Below, one piece after another: positions 6,868 to 16,076 of a stretch of 64,000 bases of DNA. Position 1 is the first letter of the stretch. Every line of letters starts with the position of its first letter. Origin of the DNA: Bacteroidota bacterium (lineage in GTDB: Bacteria; Bacteroidota; Bacteroidia; Cytophagales; Spirosomataceae); the NCBI GenBank assembly GCA_020161355.1, contig JAIUOF010000002.1:639674-703673 (forward strand), read 5' to 3'. The position numbers and the translations under genes are program-made. Below the pieces are notes generated by a model, which was given only the letters and a program-made list of their open reading frames with translations, searched no databases and had not been told where the DNA came from.

Positions 6868-7606
6868 CTTATATATACCTATAGGATGTATACTACCTTT
6901 TAAAGGTGTAAATATTTTTTCCCTAACTATTTTTCAAGAAAAAAATAATTCTGATAGAAAATTTAAACAAATAATTGAAAATGGAAAAATTACTGATTTT
7001 GAAGATATTACCGACAAAATTGAATTAGAAATTATTTATAGTAAAGATATTAGTACCACAGCAAAAATAGGCGATGAAAAACTATTCAGCTATTTATATT
7101 TTTTTAAAGGAAAGCAAGAAGTTTTTATTGGGACAAGATGTCAAATAATTGAAAATATTGATAGATTTTATGAGAATTCAGATTTGACTGTTAAAGGTAG
7201 ATCAATTTTACAAAAATTTGAAGGAGGAATTGACAAACTAGCATCTAATTACCTACCAATTAACAGGAAAAATGAAGAGATTACAAATTTTGATATAACA
7301 AAATACCTAACAGAGGGCGAGATAAATAATTCAATTTTAGAAAATTCAGTTCAAAACTCTCTTTTATGGTTTTATTTTTTGGCTTTAAAGTATAATTTAA
7401 TCACATACTGGAAAAAAGAACTTGAATTATTAAATATTAAATACTTTGATTTTTATTACTTCAATAAAGAAGAATGGAATCAAATTATTTCAAATAGTAA
7501 GCATGGGGGAATTATATTTTTAAATAGTTTTAAAAATTCAAATATAGAGGTCGATGTAAATTCAGAACACAAATTAAATGCTTTAGAAAGTAAAGTATAT
7601 GAATAA
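6854..7606 (+). CDS. unknown protein, gene 3 of the four-gene operon
   Basis: The product has 250 residues: a beta-rich first half (LYIPIGCILPFKGVNIFSL and repeated short strands to about residue 95), then a helical second half with an aromatic-rich segment (LLWFYFLALKYNLITYW) that is too short and polar to be a clear membrane helix. No known domain is recognised. The start lies 14 bp inside gene 2 and the end overlaps gene 4 by 8 bp, so translation is coupled. Codon use is extremely A/T-rich, as in the rest of the operon. Confidence 0.5.
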   Translation: MKQNNLYIPIGCILPFKGVNIFSLTIFQEKNNSDRKFKQIIENGKITDFEDITDKIELEIIYSKDISTTAKIGDEKLFSYLYFFKGKQEVFIGTRCQIIENIDRFYENSDLTVKGRSILQKFEGGIDKLASNYLPINRKNEEITNFDITKYLTEGEINNSILENSVQNSLLWFYFLALKYNLITYWKKELELLNIKYFDFYYFNKEEWNQIISNSKHGGIIFLNSFKNSNIEVDVNSEHKLNALESKVYE

Positions 7607-10259
7607 AAGAAATTTAATTGAAACAATTCTTTCATCTCAAATTGAAGAAGTTTTGAATGATTTTATAATACAAAATTATTCAAAAATAAAACAAATTCAT
7701 TTCGATGACTACTTAGTAAATTTACATATTAATGAAATAGCCAATAGTACAAAGGATTTTGATTGGGAAAATATTAAAATTAAGTACATTTATGCCATAG
7801 ACAATTTTGATATTAGTGAATTTTGTTTCCCCCTTGGATTAAAATCAAATTCAAAAGAATCAATAAATTTTGACAGGGTAACAGATGAACAAATTGCATG
7901 GAACCAATTTCTACTTTCAGTAAATTCTAACAATATTTACAATTTAGAAAATGCAATCTTTATGTTTGATGAACACGCCCATGAATTAGATAAATTACAC
8001 AAAATAGTTTTAGAATCTAATAAGATTACAAATAGCTTCAATTATTTTTTGGAAAATTTTCTTTTCAAAAATGAAGATTCTAGGAAAAATATTAACCAAA
8101 AAGAACTAAATACGATACACGCACATTTGCCTTTTTTGATAAGTTTATTATTAGGTTTTGGAGAAAATAAAATTCTTGATTTTATAACAATTTTGAAAAA
8201 GACAATATGTAAAAAAAGTGATTTTAATAAATTCCATGAATATAAGAATGATGTTGAAACATTTTATGAAGGATTTCAAAATGCACAGGCTGATATACCA
8301 TATGTAATCAATACTTTGTTCCCAGAAGCTAAAAGGCTTAAAGCTTTTAAAAATTTTGATCAGGAAGATTTCGAGAAGAAAGATACCAGAAATTATAATG
8401 TACTAATGGATTGTTACGTATTAGATAGAACAATCAAAATAAATGATTTTTTTTCAAAAAAAGAGACCATTGAAACCCTTGGGAATACAAGGTATATTCT
8501 CAAATTACTTAGTTCTACTTCAGTTACTAAGGAAATCTCCTACGAAAGTAAAATCCTTAATGGCAAATGGCCTAAAATTGGAAATCTTGAAGTAAAAATT
8601 CCCATAAATTCGGAAATGTTATATTTTGATTTATTAATAAATTCCGAGAAAATTGATGAGGAAATTTATCTAAAAGATAAAATAATTCAATTAGTTAATT
8701 ATTTATACGCTTCAAATTTATCTAAATTCTCAACTAAAAAATTACATGGAAAAACCAAGGACAAAATTATTGAGCTTCGTAGTCAAGTAAAAAGTACTTC
8801 GATGTTTGTTATTGCATTGGAAAACAAAGAAGAAATTTCTGAAAAGCTAAATATCATATTACCAAAACTTGGTCAAAATCAAGACTTGTTGGAAGCTTAT
8901 GAATTATTAAAAAATTTATCACTTGGAAAAGGCATTACCATGAAGGAAGCAACTCAGCAGGCGATTCAAGATTCTAAGAATTTTAAAGTTTATCATTCTT
9001 GCGTTACAATCATTGATGAAGGCTGGAATTATGTGAATAATTTTAGACCCTATAGGTCCGAAACAGACAAAGTAATTGGTTTAAATCATATTTATCCTAT
9101 ATTATTAAGGAGTTTTGACAATGAAGATATGATAGAAATTGTCAATAAATTAAGGGACATTTTAATTGGATCAAATTATGGTGGCGAATATTTGAATAAA
9201 AGCGTCGAATTTAAAAGACTTTTTGTAAAAATTAATGATGGTTCTTTTAAAAGTGACTTTTTAAATCAATTTCAAAGTAGACTAATTCTTCATTTTTTAG
9301 TAATGTTTTTGTATCCATTTCCGTTTCTAACTAAAAATAGAAAAAAAGCTTCTTATCATGAACAAAAAAATGAACTTAGGTTAGAATTAATTTCAGAAGT
9401 TAATAATGACATCAGCATTTTGGAGAATCTTTTAGAACAAAATTTTGGTAACAAAAAAATACAGCTTGAATCTCTAAAAATATATGATTTTTATAAGGAT
9501 ATTGTTTATTTTCAAATAAATGCACTTCGTTATTTTGGAAAATTTAAAGACTCCTTACTGTTAGGAAAGAGATTTTTCGAAAAAGCAAAAAAGATAAATT
9601 TTATTGAAGATGAAAATTCCCCAAGAATTAACCATGCTTTATTCCTAACATATTATTGTAAAATAGTTGAAACCAAAGATGCCAGTATTAATAAAACTAA
9701 ATTTAATGACTACTCAGAACGAATAAATTCCCACTATTTTAAAGCCATAAAAGGATATGAAAAGAATTATCCGTATTTGTCTGAAATTTTTCTTTCTGAA
9801 AATAGAAATTTGTCAAAAACAAATAAATTTGATTACGGAAGAGTAAATATTCAAGGTAGGGATTTTCCTATTGTCCTTTTTTCTTATTTTTCTTTAAGAA
9901 ATGCTTTTATTTTCTACAATTTATTATTACTTGATAAGGAAATTATTAATATTAAAGAACATTATAATCAATTTTTAACTTATGGTAATGATTTAATGAG
10001 GCTAAAGTCACATCTTGAAGAATTAGATTTGGGAATCAATGGCTTTACTGAATATAGTTTAGTTTTTTCTTTTTACAAATACATGAATTATAAATTTACG
10101 AATGATTCGAACAGCCTTTTGGAGGCGACAAAAGGTATAGAAAGATGTATGGAAATTGAAGAATATAATTATGAGTTGAATGATGAAGACCCCACCTTAA
10201 GTATTCTTAAAGTTTTTAAGAAAAAAATAGATTTTGAACTACAAAATTTAAAGAAATAG
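7599..10259 (+). CDS. large unknown helical protein, gene 4 of the four-gene operon
   Basis: The 886-residue protein is rich in Lys, Asn, Ile, Leu and Phe. It is predicted by eye to be mostly helical, with paired-helix stretches in the last 300 residues (LRYFGKFKDSLLLGKRFFEK and similar) that recall degenerate TPR-like scaffolds. No Walker, nuclease, protease or TIR motif was found. It closes the operon and converges on the YgjP-like gene at 10313 with a 53-bp gap. A scaffold or sensor role is conceivable, but no function can be assigned. Confidence 0.5.
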   Translation: MNKRNLIETILSSQIEEVLNDFIIQNYSKIKQIHFDDYLVNLHINEIANSTKDFDWENIKIKYIYAIDNFDISEFCFPLGLKSNSKESINFDRVTDEQIAWNQFLLSVNSNNIYNLENAIFMFDEHAHELDKLHKIVLESNKITNSFNYFLENFLFKNEDSRKNINQKELNTIHAHLPFLISLLLGFGENKILDFITILKKTICKKSDFNKFHEYKNDVETFYEGFQNAQADIPYVINTLFPEAKRLKAFKNFDQEDFEKKDTRNYNVLMDCYVLDRTIKINDFFSKKETIETLGNTRYILKLLSSTSVTKEISYESKILNGKWPKIGNLEVKIPINSEMLYFDLLINSEKIDEEIYLKDKIIQLVNYLYASNLSKFSTKKLHGKTKDKIIELRSQVKSTSMFVIALENKEEISEKLNIILPKLGQNQDLLEAYELLKNLSLGKGITMKEATQQAIQDSKNFKVYHSCVTIIDEGWNYVNNFRPYRSETDKVIGLNHIYPILLRSFDNEDMIEIVNKLRDILIGSNYGGEYLNKSVEFKRLFVKINDGSFKSDFLNQFQSRLILHFLVMFLYPFPFLTKNRKKASYHEQKNELRLELISEVNNDISILENLLEQNFGNKKIQLESLKIYDFYKDIVYFQINALRYFGKFKDSLLLGKRFFEKAKKINFIEDENSPRINHALFLTYYCKIVETKDASINKTKFNDYSERINSHYFKAIKGYEKNYPYLSEIFLSENRNLSKTNKFDYGRVNIQGRDFPIVLFSYFSLRNAFIFYNLLLLDKEIINIKEHYNQFLTYGNDLMRLKSHLEELDLGINGFTEYSLVFSFYKYMNYKFTNDSNSLLEATKGIERCMEIEEYNYELNDEDPTLSILKVFKKKIDFELQNLKK

Positions 10260-10312
10260 TTAGGTGGAAAGGCCTTAAATACAATTTTAAGATGGATTTT
10301 TTAGCTTTAAGA

Positions 10313-11029
10313 TTAATACTCCCAGTCTTGGTGGCTAACGGGTAATTTGTTAAGTTCAATTTTAAGTTGTTTCCAGTTGGGTAAATGAGTGTCCATGTAA
10401 TAGAGGAATCTAGCATTATGAAGTCTTTCTAATAGATGTACCATTTCGTGAACGATAATATACTCCAAACAATGTTCCGGTTTCTTGGCTAATTCCAGAT
10501 TGAGCCAAATACGTTTCTTTTCAATGTTGCATGAACCCCATTTGGTTTTCATTTGCTTTACTTGCCAGTCTTCAACATTTAAGTTCAATATTTTCTCCCA
10601 CTTGACAATGATGGATGGGATTTGCTTTTTGAGTTCCATCCGATACCATTCTGTAATGATTTCGTGTCGCTTTGCTGTTGACGTGTTGGGTTTGACGTGC
10701 AATTCAATGAACTTCTTGTTTTTCAAAACCACTTTCTGTGTCTTGTCTGTCTCAACGATGTTGAGCAAGTACCGTCTGCCCTGAAAGTAGTGGCTTTCCC
10801 GCTGTTTGTATTCTCTAGGTGAAATGCGATCCTGTCCTTCAAACTTTCTTTGGTTGCGTTTTATCCAACCGAGTTTTGAAATGGCAAACAGTCGGATGGC
10901 ATCTTCATTCACTTTTAATGGTGCAGCAATACGAACCCTTCCTGTTGGTGGGTAAACAGCAAGATGTATGTTTATAATATCTTTGCGAACTACATCAATT
11001 TTTATATTACCGATAGTTATTTGCTTCAT
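10313..11029 (-). CDS. YgjP-like zinc metallopeptidase of the type I RM operon
   Basis: The 238-residue protein has the M48-related YgjP (DUF45) architecture: the conserved MKTKWGSC motif near residue 160, then IIVHEMVHLLERLHN, the HExxH zinc site at about 194-198 with a further His a few residues on. It is the last gene of the DRT1-RM operon; its ATG at 11029-11027 shares one base with the hsdR stop (TGATG). I chose this ATG over the preceding TTG. YgjP-like proteases are frequently encoded beside type I restriction genes in bacteria, where their role (for example turnover of restriction subunits) is not established. Confidence 0.85.
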   Translation of the reverse strand: MKQITIGNIKIDVVRKDIINIHLAVYPPTGRVRIAAPLKVNEDAIRLFAISKLGWIKRNQRKFEGQDRISPREYKQRESHYFQGRRYLLNIVETDKTQKVVLKNKKFIELHVKPNTSTAKRHEIITEWYRMELKKQIPSIIVKWEKILNLNVEDWQVKQMKTKWGSCNIEKKRIWLNLELAKKPEHCLEYIIVHEMVHLLERLHNARFLYYMDTHLPNWKQLKIELNKLPVSHQDWEY

Positions 11030-14000
11030 CAATAGTCTCTCTGATTTTTTACCAAATCAAAAATGCGTTGTACCTCATTATCACCTTCAATTCGATGTGT
11101 TTTCAAAACCTCGGTGATGGCGTTTCTTACTGCTTTTGATTTCTGAATATTGTCCCGCCAACTGTCTTTTTTTGTTGTCAGAATTTTTATGTCTAAATCG
11201 TTTGCTAAGGCTTCGTTCCTACCTAAGTTGTCAAACAATGCTCGTTTGGTTGATGTGTTGATGGTGGAAGGGTAGTCGGTTGTTGTGTCTGACTTTTTTA
11301 CCTTTCCTGAAAGAGCAATGATCTCATTCAAATACTTTTCATATTCCAAGGAGGCTTCTTTTCTCATTTTAATGAGTTCATCCAAAAGCACACTCATTTT
11401 TTCGTAATACATTGGATTGGTTGGACTTTCTTCAATGATTACTTTCCTCAAATTGTTTTCAATAGCTTCTGCCATTGCCTCAGGGTCATTCTTAATGCCT
11501 GGAGGTAATTTTTCATAGGGAACCTCGTCCTCTTTCACTAGGATTTCAACTAAACTCAAATCGTCAAAATTAGCAAGCATCCGGCTTTCTTCAGCTCCAA
11601 TGTAGCTATCAATCAAATGTCGCATGGCTGGCTCGTATTGCTTCAAATCAATATAATCTCCACTTGCTAACTGAATTTCTTTGCGAACATTTTCAAAGTA
11701 TTTTATTTCGGCTTTAATTGCTTCAATTTCTTTTGGTTTGTAACCAGCCTCTATCATTTCATCGGCTATGTTGGCATAAGACCGAATGAGTGCAATGGTC
11801 AATTTGTAAAGGGCAACACGTCTTGGTTCTGTGTCTTTCAGTTCATCAGGATTTTCGGTATTGCTTCCGCAGAAGTAACGAATGTGTTCAATCGTTCCTT
11901 TTGGTGGCTCAACGGCTTCAACCAATGCTTTGATAGCTTCCAATGCTTCGTCCAATCGTTCTTTACCTTTCTGTAAACGGTTTTTCAAAAGTCCGTCAAT
12001 GTCTTTTTTCTCGTAACCGCTAAAAGCTTCCGAAGTGTAATCATTGAATGCTTGTTCCAAACTCTTGAACAAGTCCATGTAGTCAATGATGTAACCGTAA
12101 TCTTTATCGTCTCCGTCCAAACGGTTTACACGGCAAACGGCTTGAAACAAACCGTGGTCTCTCAGTTTTTTGTCAATGTATAAGTAAGTGGCACTCGGAG
12201 CATCAAAACCTGTGAGTAGTTTGTTTACCACAATCAGTAGTTTCATTTGTGCAGGTTCTTCCACAAATTTCTTCTTCACTTCGGTTTCAAATTGTTCTAC
12301 TTTCTTTAATGCTTCTTCAGTTGTATCATTGAAATATGTAGAAAACATTTTTTGGTAAATCTCAAAACGCTGTAACTTTTCGGTGTAATTGTCGCCTTCG
12401 CCTTTTATATCGTTTGCATTCGGAACGAATGATGTTACAATGGCACAATTTTTCAATCCTGCATTTTGGAATAATTCATAGTAACGGCAAGCATTGTAAA
12501 TACTATCAGAAACCAAAATGGCATTTCCTCTGCCGTTTTGCAGACGTTCTTTTTTCTCCATGTCCATCACCACATCCAAGACGATTTTTTCCAATCGTGA
12601 TTTGCTGCTGAACACTTTTTTCAATGTTCCCCAACGCTGTTTCAGTTCGGCTTTTGCAAAGTCGGTCAATCCTCTTGTTTTGAGTTCAAACCATTCGTCA
12701 ATTTTGTCGGGTGACTTGATGTTTTGTTCAATGTCTCGGGCTTCATAACGTAAATCCAACACCACTTTGTCAGTTACGGCTTCATTGAATTTGTAGGTGT
12801 GAATGTATCTGCCAAAAACTTCTAAACTGGTTTGCTTGTCGCTTTTCAATAATGGTGTTCCTGTGAAACCGATAAATAAAGCATCGGGAATGAATTGCTT
12901 CATAGCTTCATGCAGTTTCCCCGATTGTGTTCTATGACACTCGTCCACAAAAACATAAATGTCACCTTTGGCTTTAAAATCACTTGGAATACTGCTGCGG
13001 AGTTCCTGCAAGTATTTTTCTACATCTTCATCGGATGCTTCCTCGCTTTTGTCTTTGCCACCAAACTTGTGAATGAGTGAACAAATCAGCCACGGTGAAG
13101 TGTCATTAAGTTGTTGAAGTAAATCCCTTCCACTTTTGGTACGGTAAATATCTTCCTGAACGCCTTTGTAAACCTTTTCAATCTGCTCATCCAATTCATC
13201 TCGGTCGGTAATGATTAGCACCCGTGCATTGTCGTTGAACTCCCTTATCCATTTAGTAAGCCACACCATCGTCAAACTCTTCCCGCTTCCCTGTGTGTGC
13301 CAAATTATGCCGCCTTCTTTACGTTTTACAAAATCCTGTGCCGATTTGATACCGAAATACTGATTCGGTCGGCAGAATTTTTTTTGCCCTCTATCGTACA
13401 CCACAAAATCATGAAGTATTTCAATGAAGCGTTCCTTATTCAGTAGTTCAATGATGTTTTTGTCCAACGGATAATCATACTTGGCTGCTTTATCCAGAAT
13501 TGGCTTGGTAATTTCCAGTAGATGCGGAAATTCTTTGCCTGCTTCTTGTGTAACTTCCTTCCATTTCAAAAAGTATTTCTCTTTTGTTTCAATGGCTCCA
13601 TAAGCCAAACCTTCAATGTCGTTTCCTGCCATTACATACTGAATGGTATTAAAAAACGGCTTTATGAAGAGGTGTTTTTGATTATCTAAGTTTTGGCGAA
13701 TACCTTCTGAAATGGAAACCGTGCTGCGTTTCAATTCTAACACACCGAAAGCAATACCGTTTATGTACAGCACAATGTCTGGGCGTTTTTTGTGTAAACC
13801 TTTTATGGTCACTTCTTCGGCAAATGCAAAATGATTGGCAAGCGGATTTTTCCAGTCAATGAGCCAAACCGTTTTTTTGTTTTGTCCAATTTCAGGTTGA
13901 ACAGTAACGCCATATCGAAGTAGTGAATACACTTCTTTGTTTACTTCATACAGCGATTTACTTTGGTCGCTTGCGGCTTTGGTAAATTCATAAATGGCTT

Positions 14001-14556
14001 TGTTGGTCAGGTTTTGGTCATAGCGTTTCAATAGCCATGGTTCCAAAATCTCTTCTTCTAGATTGCTGTTGTTGTCCCGTTCTTCCCAATTGCCGAGATA
14101 TTCATACTGTAATTCATTTTGCATCAGAGCTACCACACGGTCTTGGGTTTCTCTTTCCAGTTTGCCAACTTTCGATTGAGTAGAACCTGCAATCATTCTG
14201 CTGAGTATTTCTTTTTTAAGTGACGCCGCCAACTCCGTTTCGTGGGTAATTAGCATCAAGCCCTCATCAGGCAACAAATCTTCGCTGTATGCTCCAAGAT
14301 ACAACTCGGCATAAAACTCATTTCGGTTGTATTTGCCTAAGTAAAAATTGGTTTTTCGGTCTTCATAAATGGGCTTCAAATCCATTTGCCCTTCCAGAAA
14401 CAGGGTTACATCTTCAACGCTTACTTTCTTACCAATGTATTCGTATGTTTCATCATCGAGCAGGGCAAAAATGTAATTACTCTGCCTTTCGTCCTGACAA
14501 AAAATGAGTGTCGGAACTTCGTAGTAATATAGTATTTTGATGTAAACCAATTTCAT
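11029..14556 (-). CDS. hsdR: type I restriction enzyme HsdR with an extra N-terminal domain
   Basis: The product is the ATP-driven translocase and nuclease subunit of a type I system. In 1175 residues I see an N-terminal extension of about 130 residues and then the usual HsdR start (SKVGKLERETQDRVVALMQN). Next come the PD-(D/E)xK nuclease (RPDIVLYINGIAFGVLELK, about 259-277) and the helicase with Walker A HTQGSGKSL (about 420-428), DECH in FVDECHRTQSG and TGTPLL, and then the C-terminal helical region. The extension (KLVYIKILYYYEVPTLIFC, then IFALLDDETYEYIG) resembles the small DUF6575 family. The ATG at 14556 overlaps the preceding stop as ATGA, and so is preferred to a start 19 codons further upstream. 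Confidence 0.92.
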   Translation of the reverse strand: MKLVYIKILYYYEVPTLIFCQDERQSNYIFALLDDETYEYIGKKVSVEDVTLFLEGQMDLKPIYEDRKTNFYLGKYNRNEFYAELYLGAYSEDLLPDEGLMLITHETELAASLKKEILSRMIAGSTQSKVGKLERETQDRVVALMQNELQYEYLGNWEERDNNSNLEEEILEPWLLKRYDQNLTNKAIYEFTKAASDQSKSLYEVNKEVYSLLRYGVTVQPEIGQNKKTVWLIDWKNPLANHFAFAEEVTIKGLHKKRPDIVLYINGIAFGVLELKRSTVSISEGIRQNLDNQKHLFIKPFFNTIQYVMAGNDIEGLAYGAIETKEKYFLKWKEVTQEAGKEFPHLLEITKPILDKAAKYDYPLDKNIIELLNKERFIEILHDFVVYDRGQKKFCRPNQYFGIKSAQDFVKRKEGGIIWHTQGSGKSLTMVWLTKWIREFNDNARVLIITDRDELDEQIEKVYKGVQEDIYRTKSGRDLLQQLNDTSPWLICSLIHKFGGKDKSEEASDEDVEKYLQELRSSIPSDFKAKGDIYVFVDECHRTQSGKLHEAMKQFIPDALFIGFTGTPLLKSDKQTSLEVFGRYIHTYKFNEAVTDKVVLDLRYEARDIEQNIKSPDKIDEWFELKTRGLTDFAKAELKQRWGTLKKVFSSKSRLEKIVLDVVMDMEKKERLQNGRGNAILVSDSIYNACRYYELFQNAGLKNCAIVTSFVPNANDIKGEGDNYTEKLQRFEIYQKMFSTYFNDTTEEALKKVEQFETEVKKKFVEEPAQMKLLIVVNKLLTGFDAPSATYLYIDKKLRDHGLFQAVCRVNRLDGDDKDYGYIIDYMDLFKSLEQAFNDYTSEAFSGYEKKDIDGLLKNRLQKGKERLDEALEAIKALVEAVEPPKGTIEHIRYFCGSNTENPDELKDTEPRRVALYKLTIALIRSYANIADEMIEAGYKPKEIEAIKAEIKYFENVRKEIQLASGDYIDLKQYEPAMRHLIDSYIGAEESRMLANFDDLSLVEILVKEDEVPYEKLPPGIKNDPEAMAEAIENNLRKVIIEESPTNPMYYEKMSVLLDELIKMRKEASLEYEKYLNEIIALSGKVKKSDTTTDYPSTINTSTKRALFDNLGRNEALANDLDIKILTTKKDSWRDNIQKSKAVRNAITEVLKTHRIEGDNEVQRIFDLVKNQRDY

Positions 14557-14972
14557 ATTTCTATCTCTTGAACATTCACGGATGCGACATTGAATGAATG
14601 TGAACGCCACCAAGAATGGTGGTTTTTATTGTCAAATGTTTGTTTCAACACACCATCTTTTTCTGTAAGTTGAAGCTCCCCGATTTTTATGGTTCGGTTC
14701 TTTTTTTTACCTGCCTGCACTTTGAAAAATCCGTTTATCATACCCTGCAAATCATCGTATAGGGAAACTGATTTGCCAATGCAATCATCAAAACCATCAG
14801 GCAATGGTCTATCATCTCGAATGGGAGTTGGTAAAAAGCATTCAGAAGTTAACGTTTCTGCTTTGATAATGCGGAAATAAGTTTTTTCGCCTTTGGGTAC
14901 AAAAGCATCTTCATGCGGACAAGTAAAGCCTACTCCCAAATTTTCAAAATATTCCATGTTATTGGTTTTCAT
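14553..14972 (-). CDS. unknown small protein in the RM operon
   Basis: The 139-residue protein sits between the glycosylase-like gene and hsdR and ends in an ATGA overlap with hsdR. It has a GFTCPHEDAFVPKGEKTYFR start, a central PTPIRDDRPLPDGFDDCIGK segment and a C-terminal KNHHSWWRSHSF motif with paired Trp and His. I do not recognise the family. I chose the ATG at 14972 (MKTNNMEY), since a longer frame would begin 14 codons upstream at a non-ATG codon next to the previous gene's end. Tight coupling to the DUF6575-like end of HsdR suggests they work together (inference). Confidence 0.6.
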   Translation of the reverse strand: MKTNNMEYFENLGVGFTCPHEDAFVPKGEKTYFRIIKAETLTSECFLPTPIRDDRPLPDGFDDCIGKSVSLYDDLQGMINGFFKVQAGKKKNRTIKIGELQLTEKDGVLKQTFDNKNHHSWWRSHSFNVASVNVQEIEI

Positions 14973-14995
14973 ATTTAATAGGGGGTAAAAATAGT

Positions 14996-15646
14996 TTAAT
15001 TTATTTGATGCCAAACATCAGACCAGGCAGACAAAATAAAATCTGCTAGGTTAGGGATTGGATTGTCTGGATGAAGGCGATTGTATTTTCCTTGTTGATA
15101 AAAGGCATACCCCGAAGGTGTTAGAAGTCTAGCTTCATAAATATTATTGTTATTTGCATATAGTAGAACCGGATTCCACAACCTTCTCCAAAATGTTTCT
15201 CCGGTACCTCTGGTAAGATATACATTTTCAATCGAAGGATTATCAATTAACAACTGTACAATATCAACAGGTATTTGCTGATTAAATTTGGTTGCAATTT
15301 CCTTATCACTGTAGGTTTTTAAAATATTGATATGATTTGGTGTATTAGGATCTGCATCTTGAATAGAAGAAATGAGATCTGTAATGGCAATTTTCTTATT
15401 CCTACAAAAAGTTTTCCATTGCATAGGTGTGGCATTTATCAAGCTTTCCTCCTGATAAAGTCTGGGTAAAACATCCCAAAAATTATTATTTTGGTTTCCA
15501 TGTTCATCATGTGTTCTTCCGTAGAACCACTCTGCTTGATTAGTTTCAGGCAAGGAAGGATTGAAAGTACCGACTATTAATGTAGTAGGTTTATAATCGA
15601 GATTATCTAATGTAAGTTCGTTGAGAAATTTGTGATTACATGCCAT
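14996..15646 (-). CDS. uracil-DNA-glycosylase-superfamily-like protein (MUG/TDG type)
   Basis: The 216-residue protein contains, near the N-terminus, TLIVGTFNPSLPE, then AEWFYGRTHDEHGNQNNNFW and DVLPRLY. The pattern G-x-N-P, a Tyr/His-Gly-Arg turn and N-x-F-W-x-L is that of the mismatch-specific MUG/TDG branch of the UDG superfamily. A late IENVYLTRGTG strand and LTPSGYAFY would supply the second base-pocket motif (the family has a [NS]-P-S type motif there; LTPSG fits). It may remove a damaged or modified base. The ATG at 15646 lies inside the previous gene's end. Family membership is from pattern only. Confidence 0.6.
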   Translation of the reverse strand: MACNHKFLNELTLDNLDYKPTTLIVGTFNPSLPETNQAEWFYGRTHDEHGNQNNNFWDVLPRLYQEESLINATPMQWKTFCRNKKIAITDLISSIQDADPNTPNHINILKTYSDKEIATKFNQQIPVDIVQLLIDNPSIENVYLTRGTGETFWRRLWNPVLLYANNNNIYEARLLTPSGYAFYQQGKYNRLHPDNPIPNLADFILSAWSDVWHQIN

Positions 15647-16076
15647 TTTTAAAAAATTCATTTGATTCTTTAATATAGAATGATTTACATCCATTTTTTT
15701 GAATTTCCAAGTCCCAGGCTTGTTGAATAATACGATAGCTTTGATACCAATGATTCATGCCTGAATGCCAGGCTTTCCAAATTAATTTATCAATCCTTCC
15801 TTTATTATACCAATAGTATTCCTCTGCACATAAATTGAAATAGTCATTAAGCCGATAAATTAATAGCGGTTGTGCCTGCAAATCTTCGATGGTTTTACAC
15901 TTTTCTACTATTTCATATAAAGTGTCATTGAGTTTGTCATAACGGGCGTTAAATTCGGTAAAAAGCTCTTTATTTAGTTTGTCTTTGGCAAGTCGCCAGT
16001 TCATATAAAAATTAGCTCCAGCTATCAAAGATGCAAATACTCCTAAAATTATTGAGACTATTATTTGACTGTTCAT
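15636..16076 (-). CDS. small membrane-anchored protein in the RM operon
   Basis: The 146-residue protein has one N-terminal membrane helix (IIVSIILGVFASLIAGANFY) followed by a helical cytosolic part rich in Trp and Tyr (CAEEYYWYNKGRIDKLIWKA). Similar short proteins with a membrane helix and a DLQAQPLLIYRLNDYFNLC-like segment are often seen next to RM and other defence genes, but no function is known to me. The ATG at 16076 overlaps the hsdS stop, and its own end overlaps the glycosylase-like gene. Confidence 0.6.
   Translation of the reverse strand: MNSQIIVSIILGVFASLIAGANFYMNWRLAKDKLNKELFTEFNARYDKLNDTLYEIVEKCKTIEDLQAQPLLIYRLNDYFNLCAEEYYWYNKGRIDKLIWKAWHSGMNHWYQSYRIIQQAWDLEIQKNGCKSFYIKESNEFFKNGM

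Noticed and set aside
8390..8520. Possible PIN-like nuclease motif (NVLMDCYVLDRTI) in the 886-residue protein
   Set aside because: Only one acid-containing strand fits; the other PIN acids are not found at usual distances.
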